38,150 nt of DNA from an uncultured Prevotella sp. (GTDB lineage Bacteria > Bacteroidota > Bacteroidia > Bacteroidales > Bacteroidaceae), in the NCBI GenBank assembly GCA_905233425.1, contig CAJOEC010000061.1:1-38150 (forward strand). Direction: 5' to 3'. The notes beneath the pieces were generated by a model. That model saw only the letters and a program-made list of their open reading frames with translations, did no database searches and was not told the origin of the DNA. Each line of letters starts with the position of its first letter. Position 1 is the first letter of the stretch. The position numbers were made by a program, and so were the translations under genes. Of this stretch, positions 15,201-23,146 are shown piece after piece.

Positions 15201-16449
15201 TGAGGCGGCGCTTGCCCACCGGCTCCGGCTCGGGAAAGCGGACGGCGCTGCGCCCCATGGGCACACTGGTAGCCACGGCGATGCCACGCTGCTGGGCGTT
15301 GTTCACGGCACAGTAGAAGTGGTAGACCACGCCGTCGTGCTTGACCACGTATGACTTGTGGGCGAACATCTCGTCGTAGGGCTTCGAGGGGACGATGAGG
15401 TCGGGACCTTCCCAGGGTTGCCAGTGGATGAGGTCGCGGGAGACGGCGAAGGTGTTGAAGGCATTGTAGCGACGGGTGGGGTCGTATGCCTTGAAATAGA
15501 ACATGACGTAGAGGGGGACTGCTGAAGCTGACGAAACGCCATCGGCGGGAGAATCGCCAACCGCGCCCGCTGCGTGTAGGTTCATTCGCACAATCTGCGC
15601 GTCGCCGGTGATGATGCCCGCAACCTCGTTGGCGAAGACGGGGTTGGCAGGATAGCGGCGCCAATGCTTCATGTCATTTGAGAAGGCGATGCCGATGCGC
15701 TCGGCCTTCAGGTTGTTATCGGGGTTGATGCCGCCGGCGTTGTAGAACATGATAAAAGAAGCCTCAGCCCCTCTCTGAGGGGATAGGCTATAGATGGTGC
15801 TCTTATACTCGGTGAGCTTCTCCCACCACTGGGCATCCTTGTCGGTGATGGCGATGAGCGGCTTTTTGTCTGTCTGCCACTGGTGGACCGTTGTTACATC
15901 CTTCTTAGTCCACGCCAGTCCGATGTTCAGCGGTTCGCGGACGGCCTCGTAGCCTGTGCCGTGGCCGCCGATGTAGGTCATCCAGCGGCGGCCCTTGTAT
16001 GTCTGTTGTTCGTAGCTGCCGCCCCATGTCCAATCGATGAGGGCAGGGAAGCCGCCGCGCTGGTTCTCGTCCCAGATATAGGTCTTATGGGTCTTATAGG
16101 ACTTATAAGACTTATTGGTCTCATCAGGTTTCTCTGGTAGGGCGAGGACACGCCCCAGCGTCGTCCAGTGTAGCAGGTCGTCGCTCTCGGCGAGCCAGGT
16201 CTCATAGCCTCGGCCGTCGGTGCCGTCCTTGCCGTCGTAGCAGACGTAGGTCATCAGCCATTTGCCGTCCTCGCGCCATACCGTTGGGCAGTCGAACTTG
16301 TGGTAGTTGTCGGTGGGGGCCATGACGAGGCCGTACTTATACGGTGTGCGTACCTCGTTGTAGATACGCTCCATCTCTTCGTTGGAGATGTCCTGGGCTG
16401 CTGCAATACCCGCAGTAAACGACAGCAGGGCTATGAGAAACGTCTTCAT
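12262..16449 (-). CDS. secreted beta-propeller / GH2 / malectin glycoside hydrolase fusion
   Basis: This is a 1395-residue exported enzyme with a signal peptide at 1-18. Residues about 20-400 look like a five-bladed beta-propeller glycosidase (GH43/GH32-like; DCPTVWREDGKW, SDDLLHW, SRDLIHW). Residues about 410-960 form a GH2 enzyme: sugar-binding jelly roll, Ig-like domain and TIM barrel with acid/base in WGLQNES (about 821) and nucleophile in NGEYGAW (about 890). A malectin domain follows (INCGGDAYVDEYG, about 1025). It probably removes two linked sugars from one glycan; the substrate is unknown. The gene is riddled with in-frame repeats, listed separately. No own promoter is seen, and a terminator ends 7 bp before the ATG. 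Confidence 0.85.
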   Translation of the reverse strand: MKTFLIALLSFTAGIAAAQDISNEEMERIYNEVRTPYKYGLVMAPTDNYHKFDCPTVWREDGKWLMTYVCYDGKDGTDGRGYETWLAESDDLLHWTTLGRVLALPEKPDETNKSYKSYKTHKTYIWDENQRGGFPALIDWTWGGSYEQQTYKGRRWMTYIGGHGTGYEAVREPLNIGLAWTKKDVTTVHQWQTDKKPLIAITDKDAQWWEKLTEYKSTIYSLSPQRGAEASFIMFYNAGGINPDNNLKAERIGIAFSNDMKHWRRYPANPVFANEVAGIITGDAQIVRMNLHAAGAVGDSPADGVSSASAVPLYVMFYFKAYDPTRRYNAFNTFAVSRDLIHWQPWEGPDLIVPSKPYDEMFAHKSYVVKHDGVVYHFYCAVNNAQQRGIAVATSVPMGRSAVRFPEPEPVGKRRLTNLNDGWTGFVCGDSVATSITLPHNFDDYYGYRQLRHGNLHGSAIYNKMFACVKQEGKRYFLQFEGVGTYATVTLNGREYPRELVGRTVWTLDVTDAIRDGENDLRVLVDHPAMQTSSPWVCGGCSSEYGFSEGSQPFGIFRPVTLVETDDVRIEPFGVHIWADETCDSVFIETEIRNYSSEPRYVELVSKFAEKSGKTVFRLTQDLALKAGETRVVRQSAAVANAHRWSLDDPYLYTLTSMLKRPEHRDGDANPDSEPAFVTTDDVRTSFGIRSLSWPAATVSEASASGDNRFRLNGQPVFINGTCEYEHLLGASHAFSPEQIRSRVKQIRNAGFNAFREAHQPHNLLYQQLFDEQGMLFWSQFSAHIWYDTPEFRKNFLRLLERWIRERRNSPSVILWGLQNESVLPRDFAEECTALIRRLDPTASTQRPVTTCNGGVGTDWNVVQNWSGTYGGNAEAYAEELSRPDQLLNGEYGAWRTLDLHGSAKYSEESFTALLALKDSLARVAFAAGVCGHFQWLFASHDNPGRVQPDGALRRIDKIGPINYKGLVTIWEEPTMAYTSLTPSPSPRGEGSIYLQEQNNTVVGQAQKVTTPLPPAGGVGGEASYLYRINCGGDAYVDEYGQTWQADDSIISHSWAQDFGLPFAQASQRHIDTDIRGTRSDGLFQSFRFGRHRLWYDLPVPQEPIAQSPVPQSPIAQLLPSQVGAGNGVGTVTSPLYRIELYFLEPWHGKGDYRETADYEGLRIFDVAVNDSLVIDDLDPWAEAGYCGAFHRVVYAPAKDGRLRISFPEVKAGQAVIAAIAVAVDSETYKSYESYKSHKTYMTYKTYKTYKTYKTYESYKSYKPHESYWLSLDTDTIAKLPTEELPKDVDPRPATIYEPQPSTIKSHTTFTVSPGLGQEYALRFRYKNTTGAPVTARLTITDSKGITLIDRPLTFPPTPNKFKMLSTTTGTQINAGTYRLVVDAGDVEFKNLEMQ
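12652..12772. repeat. 9-bp tandem array inside the GH2 fusion gene
   Basis: About 13 copies of a 9-bp unit (ATAGGTCTT and variants) encode a run of TYK/SYK triplets near residues 1225-1266. A shorter array of the same unit lies at about 16078-16119 in the same gene and encodes similar triplets near residues 110-124. Because 9 is a multiple of 3, array size changes would not shift the frame. Confidence 0.9.
13381..13512. repeat. 132-bp palindromic insert inside the GH2 fusion gene
   Basis: AGCCTCACCCCC (13381-13392) and its perfect reverse complement (13501-13512) bound 132 bp, exactly 44 codons. Each arm continues into C/G-rich palindromes of the CCCCTC...GAGGGG type. The insert encodes PSPSPRGEG and PLPPAGGVGG and falls between the GH2 barrel and the malectin domain. 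A 30-bp relative with AGCCT/AGGCT ends lies at 15760-15789 in the same gene. Confidence 0.85.
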
Positions 16450-16456
16450 ATAATAT

Positions 16457-16493
16457 AAAAAAAGAGGCAGGGGCGTGTGTTGCGCCCTTGCCT
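16457..16493 (-). terminator. intrinsic terminator of the J-domain gene
   Basis: On the minus strand AGGCAAGGGCG pairs with CGCCCCTGCCT (one mismatch) around a 7-nt loop and is followed by a run of seven T. It lies directly downstream of the J-domain stop and ends 7 bp before the ATG of the GH2 fusion gene. Confidence 0.85.
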
Positions 16494-16509
16494 TGATTGG
16501 TTTTTGTGC

Positions 16510-17208
16510 TTACCCGCACGCTTGCATCTGCCTTAGCAGTTGCTGCTGCTGCGGACTGAGTGTTGTCGGCAGCTTCACGTTGTAGGTGATGATGAGGTCG
16601 GTGCCGTTCTGGCCTTTGCCTTTCAGTCTCACCTTCTGTCCGGGCTGTGTGCCGGGCTTCACCTTCAGTCGCAGCTTCGACGTTCCCGTGCTGACCATTA
16701 TCTCGCCACCGAGCAGAGCCGTGTACATGTCGATGTCGATGCTGGCCTGCGTGTCGGCGGGCTTGCCGAAGGGGTTGCCACCGCCGCAGCTGCACCGGCT
16801 TCCTCCGCCTCCGCTGAAGGGGCCACTGCCGCCGGTGAAGCTGAAGCCTCCGCTGCGCCCGCCTCCGAAGAGATTCTCGAAGAACGAGCTGAAGCCTCCG
16901 CCGCCCTGGAACGACGAGAAGTCGAAGCCCTCGAAGGGCGAGCCTCCTCCCCTACCCCGCTGCTGGCCGCCAAAAGCCTCGGCCTCCTTCCAGTGCTCGC
17001 CAAACTGGTCGTATTTCTTGCGCTTCTCCGGGTCGCCGATAACTTCGTATGCCTCGTTCAGCGCCTGGAACTTCGCCTTTGCCTTCGGGTCGTCGGGGTG
17101 CAGGTCGGGATGGAACTGCTTGGCACGCTTCAGGTATGCCTTCTTCACGTCTTTCTGGTCGATGTTCTTATCGACACCAAGAATCTTGTAATAATCAATG
17201 AATGCCAT
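16510..17208 (-). CDS. J-domain co-chaperone, CbpA-like, short
   Basis: The protein stimulates DnaK through its J-domain (residues 4-70; DYYKILGV at the start, HPD in FHPDLHPDD). A Gly/Phe-rich region follows (about 80-150, [11 protein letters not shown]), then one C-terminal substrate-binding domain. There is no CxxCxGxG zinc finger, so it is not DnaJ itself. At 232 residues it is shorter than CbpA (about 300) and seems to lack the second C-terminal subdomain and dimerisation tail. The start MAFIDYYK at 17208 is chosen by homology. It is the last gene after the ClC channel (56-bp gap) and is followed by a strong terminator. Confidence 0.88.
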   Translation of the reverse strand: MAFIDYYKILGVDKNIDQKDVKKAYLKRAKQFHPDLHPDDPKAKAKFQALNEAYEVIGDPEKRKKYDQFGEHWKEAEAFGGQQRGRGGGSPFEGFDFSSFQGGGGFSSFFENLFGGGRSGGFSFTGGSGPFSGGGGSRCSCGGGNPFGKPADTQASIDIDMYTALLGGEIMVSTGTSKLRLKVKPGTQPGQKVRLKGKGQNGTDLIITYNVKLPTTLSPQQQQLLRQMQACG

Positions 17209-17264
17209 AGTTTGTGTCTCCTTTCTTACTGGAAGAACAGCAAAAAACATGCCAAAAGTTAGTC

Positions 17265-19076
17265 TTAGTCGTCGCTCATGTCGGCCACCATCTTGCGGTA
17301 CTGCACCAACATGCGCTCCCTGGCGATGTATCCGCGCAAATGGCCATCGGCGTCGAGCACCGGCAGCCAGTCGGCATGAGTGCGGTCGAAGGTGCGCATC
17401 ACCTCGGTCATGGCCAGCGAGTCGGAGAGCGTTGCCGGCGGCTCCTGCATCAGCTGCTGGGCCGTGAAGTGGTGGTAGAGTTCTATTCGGAACACTATCT
17501 TGCGTATCTTCTTTATGTCAATCTCGCCGAGCAGCGAGCCGGCAGCATCGGTCACGGGAATGACGCTGTGGTGCGAGCGGCTGATCTTATGCACTATCTG
17601 CCCCAGCTCGGTGTCGGGGGCCACGGCCATATAGTCGCGGTCGATGACCGAGTCGAGCTGCATGAGCGTCAGCACGGCATGGTCGGTGTGGTGGGTTATG
17701 AGCTTGCCCTCCTTTGCCAGTCGCGAGCTGTAGATGCTGTGTGGCTCGAAGAGGATGATAGTGAGGTAGCTGGCCGTCGAGACAATCATCAGCGGCAGGA
17801 ACAGGCTGTAGCCGCCCGTCAGTTCGGCGATTAGGAAGATGCCGGTCAGCGGCGCGTGCATAACGCCCGACATCACGCCGGCCATGCCCATCAGGGCGAA
17901 GTTCTTCTCAGGCACGTAAACACCCATCTGGTGGATGTTCCACAAGTGGGAGAAGAGGAACCCCGAGAAGCAGCCGATGAACAGCGAGGGCGCAAACGTA
18001 CCGCCGCAGCCGCCGCCACCGTTTGTCGCCGACGTGGCAAAGACCTTCGTAATGAGCACCAAGGCCACGTAGGGCACAAGCATCCCTATGTCGCCCGAAA
18101 AGAACGAATTGTCTAAAAGCGGCTCCCAGTCGGCATCGCCTTTGCCGTTGAGCAGCAGGTTTATGGCACCATAGCCCTCGCCGTAGAGCGACGGGAAGAG
18201 GTATATGAGCAGGCTGAGCACCGTTCCGCCCATGACGAGGCGCACGTGGGGCTTGTCGCGGAAGCGGGCGAAGAGGTCCTCGCACCAGCCCATGGCGCGG
18301 ATGAAATAGAGGCTCACCAGTCCGCAGAACACTCCAAGGAGTATGCACGGCGGGATGCGCTCCACCGTCCACTGGTTGTCAAGATGGAAGGTGAACAGCG
18401 CCGTGTCGCCGCTGAAGATATAGGTGAAGCATGTTGCCGTGACGCAGCTCACGAGGATGGGCATGAGCGAGGCCATCGTCAGGTCGATCATCAGCACCTC
18501 GAGCGTGAAGACAAGTCCGGCAATGGGGGCCTTGAATATTCCAGCTATGGCTCCCGCCGCGCCGCAGCCCATGAGGAGCATAAGCGTGCGGCTGTCCATG
18601 CGGAACAGTTTCCCAAGGTTCGAGCCGATGGCCGAACCGGTAAGCACGATGGGTGCCTCGGCACCGACGCTGCCGCCGAAGCCGATGGTGATGGCCGAAG
18701 CCACGACGCTCGACCACGTATTGTGGGCTTTCAGGCGCGAGCGGCTCTGGCTGATGGCATAGAGAATGCGGGTGATGCCGTGGGAGATGTTGTCCTTAAC
18801 CACGTAGCGCACGAAGAGCGACGTGAGGTAGATGCCCACCACGGGGTAGACAAGATAGAGCCAGTTTGACGACGTGGCATCGAACTGGCTGGTAAGAAGA
18901 CGTCCTATCTGATTGATGATCCAGTGGAGCACGAAAGCGGCAACGGCGGCAAAGAAGCCCACGAAGAAAGCCAGAATGAGCACAAACATGCGCTCGCTGA
19001 TGTGGGTCGTGCGCCAGCGGTGAAGCCGCTCAAACCATGACGGAATAGACGAAGCGTCGGTCGTGGCATCGGTCAT
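17265..19076 (-). CDS. ClC-family chloride channel/antiporter with CBS pair
   Basis: This inner-membrane anion channel or Cl-/H+ antiporter has 603 residues: about 430 of ClC transmembrane core, then two CBS domains (about 450-600) that may sense adenosine nucleotides. The gating glutamate is E140 in GSVGAEAP, where many ClCs have GREGP, followed by the typical [11 protein letters not shown]. The N-terminus [10 protein letters not shown] is cytoplasmic. The gene starts 13 bp after the uncharacterised 146-residue gene and is probably in its transcription unit. Whether it is channel or antiporter cannot be decided here. Confidence 0.92.
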   Translation of the reverse strand: MTDATTDASSIPSWFERLHRWRTTHISERMFVLILAFFVGFFAAVAAFVLHWIINQIGRLLTSQFDATSSNWLYLVYPVVGIYLTSLFVRYVVKDNISHGITRILYAISQSRSRLKAHNTWSSVVASAITIGFGGSVGAEAPIVLTGSAIGSNLGKLFRMDSRTLMLLMGCGAAGAIAGIFKAPIAGLVFTLEVLMIDLTMASLMPILVSCVTATCFTYIFSGDTALFTFHLDNQWTVERIPPCILLGVFCGLVSLYFIRAMGWCEDLFARFRDKPHVRLVMGGTVLSLLIYLFPSLYGEGYGAINLLLNGKGDADWEPLLDNSFFSGDIGMLVPYVALVLITKVFATSATNGGGGCGGTFAPSLFIGCFSGFLFSHLWNIHQMGVYVPEKNFALMGMAGVMSGVMHAPLTGIFLIAELTGGYSLFLPLMIVSTASYLTIILFEPHSIYSSRLAKEGKLITHHTDHAVLTLMQLDSVIDRDYMAVAPDTELGQIVHKISRSHHSVIPVTDAAGSLLGEIDIKKIRKIVFRIELYHHFTAQQLMQEPPATLSDSLAMTEVMRTFDRTHADWLPVLDADGHLRGYIARERMLVQYRKMVADMSDD

Positions 19077-19089
19077 AACAACGTGCAGT

Positions 19090-19530
19090 CTACGATTTCA
19101 GCAGATTGTCGAAGAAGCTGTCCAAGTCCTTGTCGAGGCCGGGCATCAGCTCGGCGTCAATAATCACGGTGTCATCGTCGACGACAAATAGCTCTGCCTT
19201 CGCCTCACGGTCGTCGTCCTCAAGCACGAAGGCGTAGGGCTTCAGCACGGAGAGATTTTCCATCAGCTTCTTCTGCTTGCTTATGCACTGGCGGATGATG
19301 GTGGCGGCCTGGTCGTAGAAATCGTCGTCCTTGTTGTCAATCCACTGCTCGACGACGCAGCGCATCAGTTCTTTGTCGTCATCGTCGAAGAACATCAGTT
19401 CGCCGGTCTCCTGGGTTAGGCGCAGGTGTATGTCGGTGAGCATCGAAGCCTCCTTGTCCGACGGGAATTTCTCGGCCACTTTGCGCAGGGCGCGGTCAAT
19501 CTGTTGTAGTGTCTGTTCTGTTGCTTTCAT
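19090..19530 (-). CDS. uncharacterised acidic protein
   Basis: I do not recognise this 146-residue cytoplasmic protein. It has a helical N-terminus (KATEQTLQQIDRALRKVAEKF), an acidic stretch MFFDDDDKELMRCVVEQW, and a C-terminal beta-rich part with ELFVVDDDTVIID and LDKDLDSFFDNLLKS. It has no signal peptide, membrane segment or Cys cluster. The start MKATEQ at 19530 is chosen because the alternative at 19554 overlaps the promoter. It is first in a unit with the ClC channel and the J-domain protein; an accessory role is possible but unsupported. Confidence 0.75.
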   Translation of the reverse strand: MKATEQTLQQIDRALRKVAEKFPSDKEASMLTDIHLRLTQETGELMFFDDDDKELMRCVVEQWIDNKDDDFYDQAATIIRQCISKQKKLMENLSVLKPYAFVLEDDDREAKAELFVVDDDTVIIDAELMPGLDKDLDSFFDNLLKS

Positions 19531-19551
19531 AACTTTTTCATTTTTCTTTTG

Positions 19552-19583
19552 CAAAAGTAGACAAAAAGATTCGTCTGTGCAAG
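19552..19583 (-). promoter_or_regulatory. promoter of the 146-aa gene/ClC/J-domain unit
   Basis: On the minus strand a TTG is followed after 20 nt by TACTTTTG (box at 19552-19559), matching the Bacteroidota consensus. The ATG is 21 bp downstream. Confidence 0.75.
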
Positions 19584-19622
19584 ATTATTTCATTTTTTTT
19601 TCGTTTTTTGCCCAGTTCTTTG

Positions 19623-19630
19623 TATCTTTG
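19623..19630 (+). promoter_or_regulatory. promoter -7 box for miaA
   Basis: TATCTTTG fits TAnnTTTG and lies 47 bp before the miaA ATG, after a T-rich tract. It diverges from the promoter at 19552-19583. No well-spaced TTTG is obvious. Confidence 0.65.
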
Positions 19631-19677
19631 CCCCTCTAAACCAGAAATTATCCAAACGAGGCAAAAAAGAAGACAGC

Positions 19678-20589
19678 ATGAATAAGGTTATCACAATACT
19701 GGGCCCCACGGCCAGCGGCAAGACACAGATAGCCGTGGCACTGGCGAAGAGCATCGGCGGGGAAATCCTGTCGGCCGACTCGCGCCAGGTGTACCGGCGC
19801 ATGGACATAGGCACGGGCAAGGACCTGGGCGAATATGACGGCGTGCCCTACCACCTGATTGACATCTGCGAGCCGGGAACGAAATACAACCTCTTCCAGT
19901 ATCAGCAGGACTTCAAGACGGCCTACGAAGACATCGTGGCCCGTGGCCGCCAGCCCATCATCTGCGGCGGCACGGGACTGTACATCGAGGCCGTCCTCCG
20001 TGGCTACAACCTCTCGCCGGTGCCACAGGACGCTGAGCTGCGGGCGCGATTAGAGGGGAAAACGCTGGAAGAGCTGACGGTGATGTTGCGCGAACTGAAG
20101 GCACGCAGCGGCTCGGTGATGCACAACACCACCGACGTGGACACGGCGCAACGGGCAATAAGAGCCATCGAGATTGAGACATACAACCTGGAGCACCCAA
20201 CGCCGCTGAGGGAAATGCCGCCATTAGACTCAGTCATCATTGGCGTGGACATCGACCGCGAACTGCGACGCGAGAAGATAACACGACGGCTGAAGGCACG
20301 ACTCGACGAGGGCATGGCCGACGAGGTGCGCCGTCTGCTGGACGAGGGCATCGCCCCCGACGACCTTATATATTATGGTTTAGAGTACCGCTACGTCACC
20401 GAATACGTGGTTGGCCGACTGTCATACGACGAGATGTTCAGCCGTCTTGAGATAGCAATCCACCAGTTTGCAAAGCGACAGATGACATGGTTCAGAGGCA
20501 TGGAACGACGTGGTTTTACAATACACTGGATTGACGCAACACTACCCATGGAAGACAAACTGGCAGTAATAAAAAACAAATTTTCTTAA
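19678..20589 (+). CDS. miaA: tRNA dimethylallyltransferase
   Basis: MiaA transfers the dimethylallyl group to N6 of A37 in tRNAs that read UNN codons, the step before MiaB. The 303-residue protein has the P-loop GPTASGKT (residues 9-16), the catalytic region SADSRQVYR with its Asp, GTGKD, and the GGTGLY motif, all as expected. It is monocistronic, with its own promoter. The next gene has a separate promoter 30-37 bp after the stop. Confidence 0.95.
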   Translation: MNKVITILGPTASGKTQIAVALAKSIGGEILSADSRQVYRRMDIGTGKDLGEYDGVPYHLIDICEPGTKYNLFQYQQDFKTAYEDIVARGRQPIICGGTGLYIEAVLRGYNLSPVPQDAELRARLEGKTLEELTVMLRELKARSGSVMHNTTDVDTAQRAIRAIEIETYNLEHPTPLREMPPLDSVIIGVDIDRELRREKITRRLKARLDEGMADEVRRLLDEGIAPDDLIYYGLEYRYVTEYVVGRLSYDEMFSRLEIAIHQFAKRQMTWFRGMERRGFTIHWIDATLPMEDKLAVIKNKFS

Positions 20590-20593
20590 AATA

Positions 20594-20626
20594 TTGTTGT
20601 GGTTTCGCAAATTATTAGTAATTTTG
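20594..20626 (+). promoter_or_regulatory. promoter of the PpiD-like gene
   Basis: TTG (20597-20599), 19 nt, then TAATTTTG (20619-20626). The leader to the ATG at 20713 is about 80 nt and ends in an A-rich stretch typical of Bacteroidota translation starts. Confidence 0.8.
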
Positions 20627-20712
20627 CAGCCGATTTTTGTGGATGCGGCAACGCTGTCCGCTTATTTCGCATGAAAAAAGATAATTAAACAATAAAAAAA
20701 CAAAAACAAAAA

Positions 20713-22869
20713 ATGGCAGCAATTGGAAAAATCAGAAGCTGGGGACCCGTCCTGGTCATCATCCTGGGCGTGGTCTTGTTCTTTTTCATTGCAGAACCTT
20801 TCGGCGATTTCATTCGCTCGCGTTCTGCTGCCAGCGGACAGACCGTTGGTGAAGTGTTAGGTGAGAAACTGTCCATACAGGAGTATCAGACCCTTGTAGA
20901 CGAATATCAGGAACTGCTGAAACTGCAGGGCCGCAACAACCTGGGCGAGGACGAGATGAACGGTCTTCGCGACTACATTTGGGGCAACTTCGTGCGCAAC
21001 AAGATTACGGAGGCCGAGGCAAAGAAGCTGGGACTGACTGTAACCGACGAGGAGCTGGCCAAGATTCTGCAGGATGGCACACACTCCATTCTGCAGCAGA
21101 TTCCCCTGATGAACGAGTTCGTAAACCAGAGCACGCGCAAGTTCGACCTCAGTCAGGTGAACGCCTACCGCTCGGCCATCAGACAGGCAGCAACCAGCAA
21201 CCCACAGTATGCCGAACAGGCAGCAACGTTTGAGAACGCTTGGCGCTTTGCCGAGAAGACACTCCGCCAGCAGCTGCTCACAAACAAGTACCAGGCTCTG
21301 CTCGCCGGATGCATCTTGTCGAACCCCGTATCGGCAAAGGCCACATTCGACGGTCAGAACGTTGAGAGCCAGATTGTGCTCGCATCACTGCCCTACTCCA
21401 CTATCAATGACAACGATGCAGAGGTGACCGACGAGGAGATCAAGGCAAAGTACAACCAGGACAAGAACTCATACAAGACCTTCAAAGAGACACGCGACGT
21501 GAAGTACGTGGCCTACCAGGTTGTGGCATCCGAGGCCGACCGCGCCGAGCTGCTCCAGCAGATGAGAGTTGCCCAGGGAAGGCTCGTGGAGGACAGTCTG
21601 CCCGTTTCCGACATCGTGCGCCAGTCGCAGTCGCAGTTGGCATATATGGGTCTGCCCGTGACACGCAAGGCCCTGCCTTCTGACATTGCAATGCGCGTGG
21701 ACACAATGAAAGTAGGGGAAGTGACCGACCCATTCGAGAGCCGCTCGGACAACACCTACAACGTGGTGAAGCTCATCAACCGCACCACACAGGCTGACTC
21801 TATCGAGTTCCGCGTCATCAGCCTCATGGACCGCATGGCTGACGCATCGGCAAAGTCAGCCGACAGCATCATGAACGCCCTCAACGCCGGAGTGCCCTTC
21901 GACTCGATAGCAAAGAACTACGGACAGAATGCCGACAAGAACTGGCTCACATCGGAGCAGTATCAGGGAATGCAGAACATCGACGCCGACAACAAGGCAT
22001 ATTTCCTCGCTCTGCTCAACACCAACGTTGGCGAGAAGAAGAACCTGAAGCTCTCACGTGGAAACATCATCCTGCAGGTGACCGACCGTCGCGCCAATGT
22101 TGACAAGTTTGATGTGGCTATCGTGAAGAAGCCCATCAACTTCTCAAACGACACTTACTCGGAGGCTTTCAACAAGTTCAGCCAGTATGTCAGCGAGAAC
22201 CAGACAGCACAGGGCCTTGAAGAGCATGCCGCCGACTACGGCTTCAACGTCATGAGCCGCACGCTGAACAGCACCGCCCACAACATCGCCAACATCCATG
22301 GCACCCACGACGCCCTTAAGTGGCTCTTCGACGAGGCCAAGGCTGGACAGGTGTCGCAGGTCTACGACCGCTGCGGCGACAACGACTACCTCGTGGTTGT
22401 AGCCCTCGACAAGGTGAACCCCGCCGGATTCATGCCTTTGGAGTCTGTCAAGGACGCCATCAAGCAGGAACTGGTGAACGACAAGAAATTCGCGCTGTTG
22501 GAGGATCAGCTGAAAGGCGCAACCTCTGTTGAGGACGCACAGCGCACAGGCGCAAAGGTGGACACAGTGAAGTTCATCACCTTCAACTCGCCTGTATTCG
22601 TACAGTCAGTAGGACAGGCTGAGTCGGTACTCAGCGGAGCAGTACTGGCAGTGGAGAACGGACAGTTCTCTCAGCACGTCGTAAAGGGAAATGCAGGAGC
22701 ATACGTATTCAAGGTCATCGACCGCAAGACCCGCGAGGGTGTCACATTCGACGATGCAAAGCAGGAGCGCGGACTGCGCCAGCAGGCTCTGCAGCAGACA
22801 CTCGGCCTTGCACTCCAGGAGCTGGAGAACAAGGCTAAGGTGGAAGACATGCGCTACCGCTTCTTCTAA
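20713..22869 (+). CDS. PpiD/SurA-type periplasmic foldase
   Basis: The 718-residue protein is anchored by one N-terminal membrane helix (about 12-28) and projects into the periplasm, where PpiD-type proteins assist folding of envelope proteins. Residues about 40-200 form a SurA_N-like helical chaperone domain (VLGEKLSIQEYQ, VRNKITEAEAKKLGL). The central part (about 245-370) corresponds to a parvulin domain but seems divergent. The typical Bacteroidota architecture continues with a second SurA-like region to the C-terminus ALQELENKAKVEDMRYRFF. Isomerase activity is uncertain. It is followed by the structured element at 22877-23060. Confidence 0.87.
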   Translation: MAAIGKIRSWGPVLVIILGVVLFFFIAEPFGDFIRSRSAASGQTVGEVLGEKLSIQEYQTLVDEYQELLKLQGRNNLGEDEMNGLRDYIWGNFVRNKITEAEAKKLGLTVTDEELAKILQDGTHSILQQIPLMNEFVNQSTRKFDLSQVNAYRSAIRQAATSNPQYAEQAATFENAWRFAEKTLRQQLLTNKYQALLAGCILSNPVSAKATFDGQNVESQIVLASLPYSTINDNDAEVTDEEIKAKYNQDKNSYKTFKETRDVKYVAYQVVASEADRAELLQQMRVAQGRLVEDSLPVSDIVRQSQSQLAYMGLPVTRKALPSDIAMRVDTMKVGEVTDPFESRSDNTYNVVKLINRTTQADSIEFRVISLMDRMADASAKSADSIMNALNAGVPFDSIAKNYGQNADKNWLTSEQYQGMQNIDADNKAYFLALLNTNVGEKKNLKLSRGNIILQVTDRRANVDKFDVAIVKKPINFSNDTYSEAFNKFSQYVSENQTAQGLEEHAADYGFNVMSRTLNSTAHNIANIHGTHDALKWLFDEAKAGQVSQVYDRCGDNDYLVVVALDKVNPAGFMPLESVKDAIKQELVNDKKFALLEDQLKGATSVEDAQRTGAKVDTVKFITFNSPVFVQSVGQAESVLSGAVLAVENGQFSQHVVKGNAGAYVFKVIDRKTREGVTFDDAKQERGLRQQALQQTLGLALQELENKAKVEDMRYRFF

Positions 22870-22876
22870 AAACCAT

Positions 22877-23060
22877 AGAGACCGTGCCCGCTCGATAGGG
22901 ATACTCATCAAATAAATTTTGAAAACCGGGATGCTCTCTTGCCAATGGCGGGCCGCAAATCAAGTTTCATAGCCATATTCGACACCAGCGGATTACAAAG
23001 GCAGTGAAATCCCACAACCTGTTGTAAAGGAGTTTTCATCACATCACTGGTACGGTCTCT
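22877..23060 (+). ncRNA. candidate structured RNA, 184 nt
   Basis: AGAGACCGTGCC (22877-22888) pairs with GGTACGGTCTCT (23049-23060) as a 12-bp helix with one wobble, and the 3' arm runs into CTTTCTTT. Inside, TGAAAAC/GTTTTCA, GGGAT/ATCCC, TGCC/GGCA and ATGGC/GCCAT can stack into one long bulged rod, with a small ACAA-CCTG-TTGT hairpin on the 3' side. Length and rod shape recall 6S RNA, but no known consensus was matched and the promoter is unclear. It could also be a 3' UTR of the ppiD-like gene or a leader of ribE. The strand is inferred from the T-rich 3' flank. Confidence 0.35.
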
Positions 23061-23066
23061 CTTTCT

Positions 23067-23105
23067 TTAATCCACGAATTTTATTCATTTAAATTCGTGG
23101 ATTAA
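23067..23105. terminator. perfect hairpin, possible terminator
   Basis: TTAATCCACGAATTT (23067-23081) is the perfect reverse complement of 23091-23105 around a 9-nt loop. It follows the candidate RNA directly and lies 42 bp upstream of ribE. The flanking sequence is T-rich (TTTG) but there is no long T-run, so it may instead be a dispersed palindrome. Confidence 0.5.
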
Positions 23106-23146
23106 TTTGTTTCCAATCATACCAACTCAAAACTCCCAAACCAACC

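Noticed and set aside
22960..23040. FMN riboswitch upstream of ribE
   Set aside because: GGCAGTGAAATCCC has slight resemblance, but the conserved ACCGGCGGT and CCGACAGT...GTCTGGATG blocks are missing.
22960..23040. Cobalamin riboswitch
   Set aside because: The B12-box core (GCCCCCGC) is absent and no B12-related gene is adjacent.
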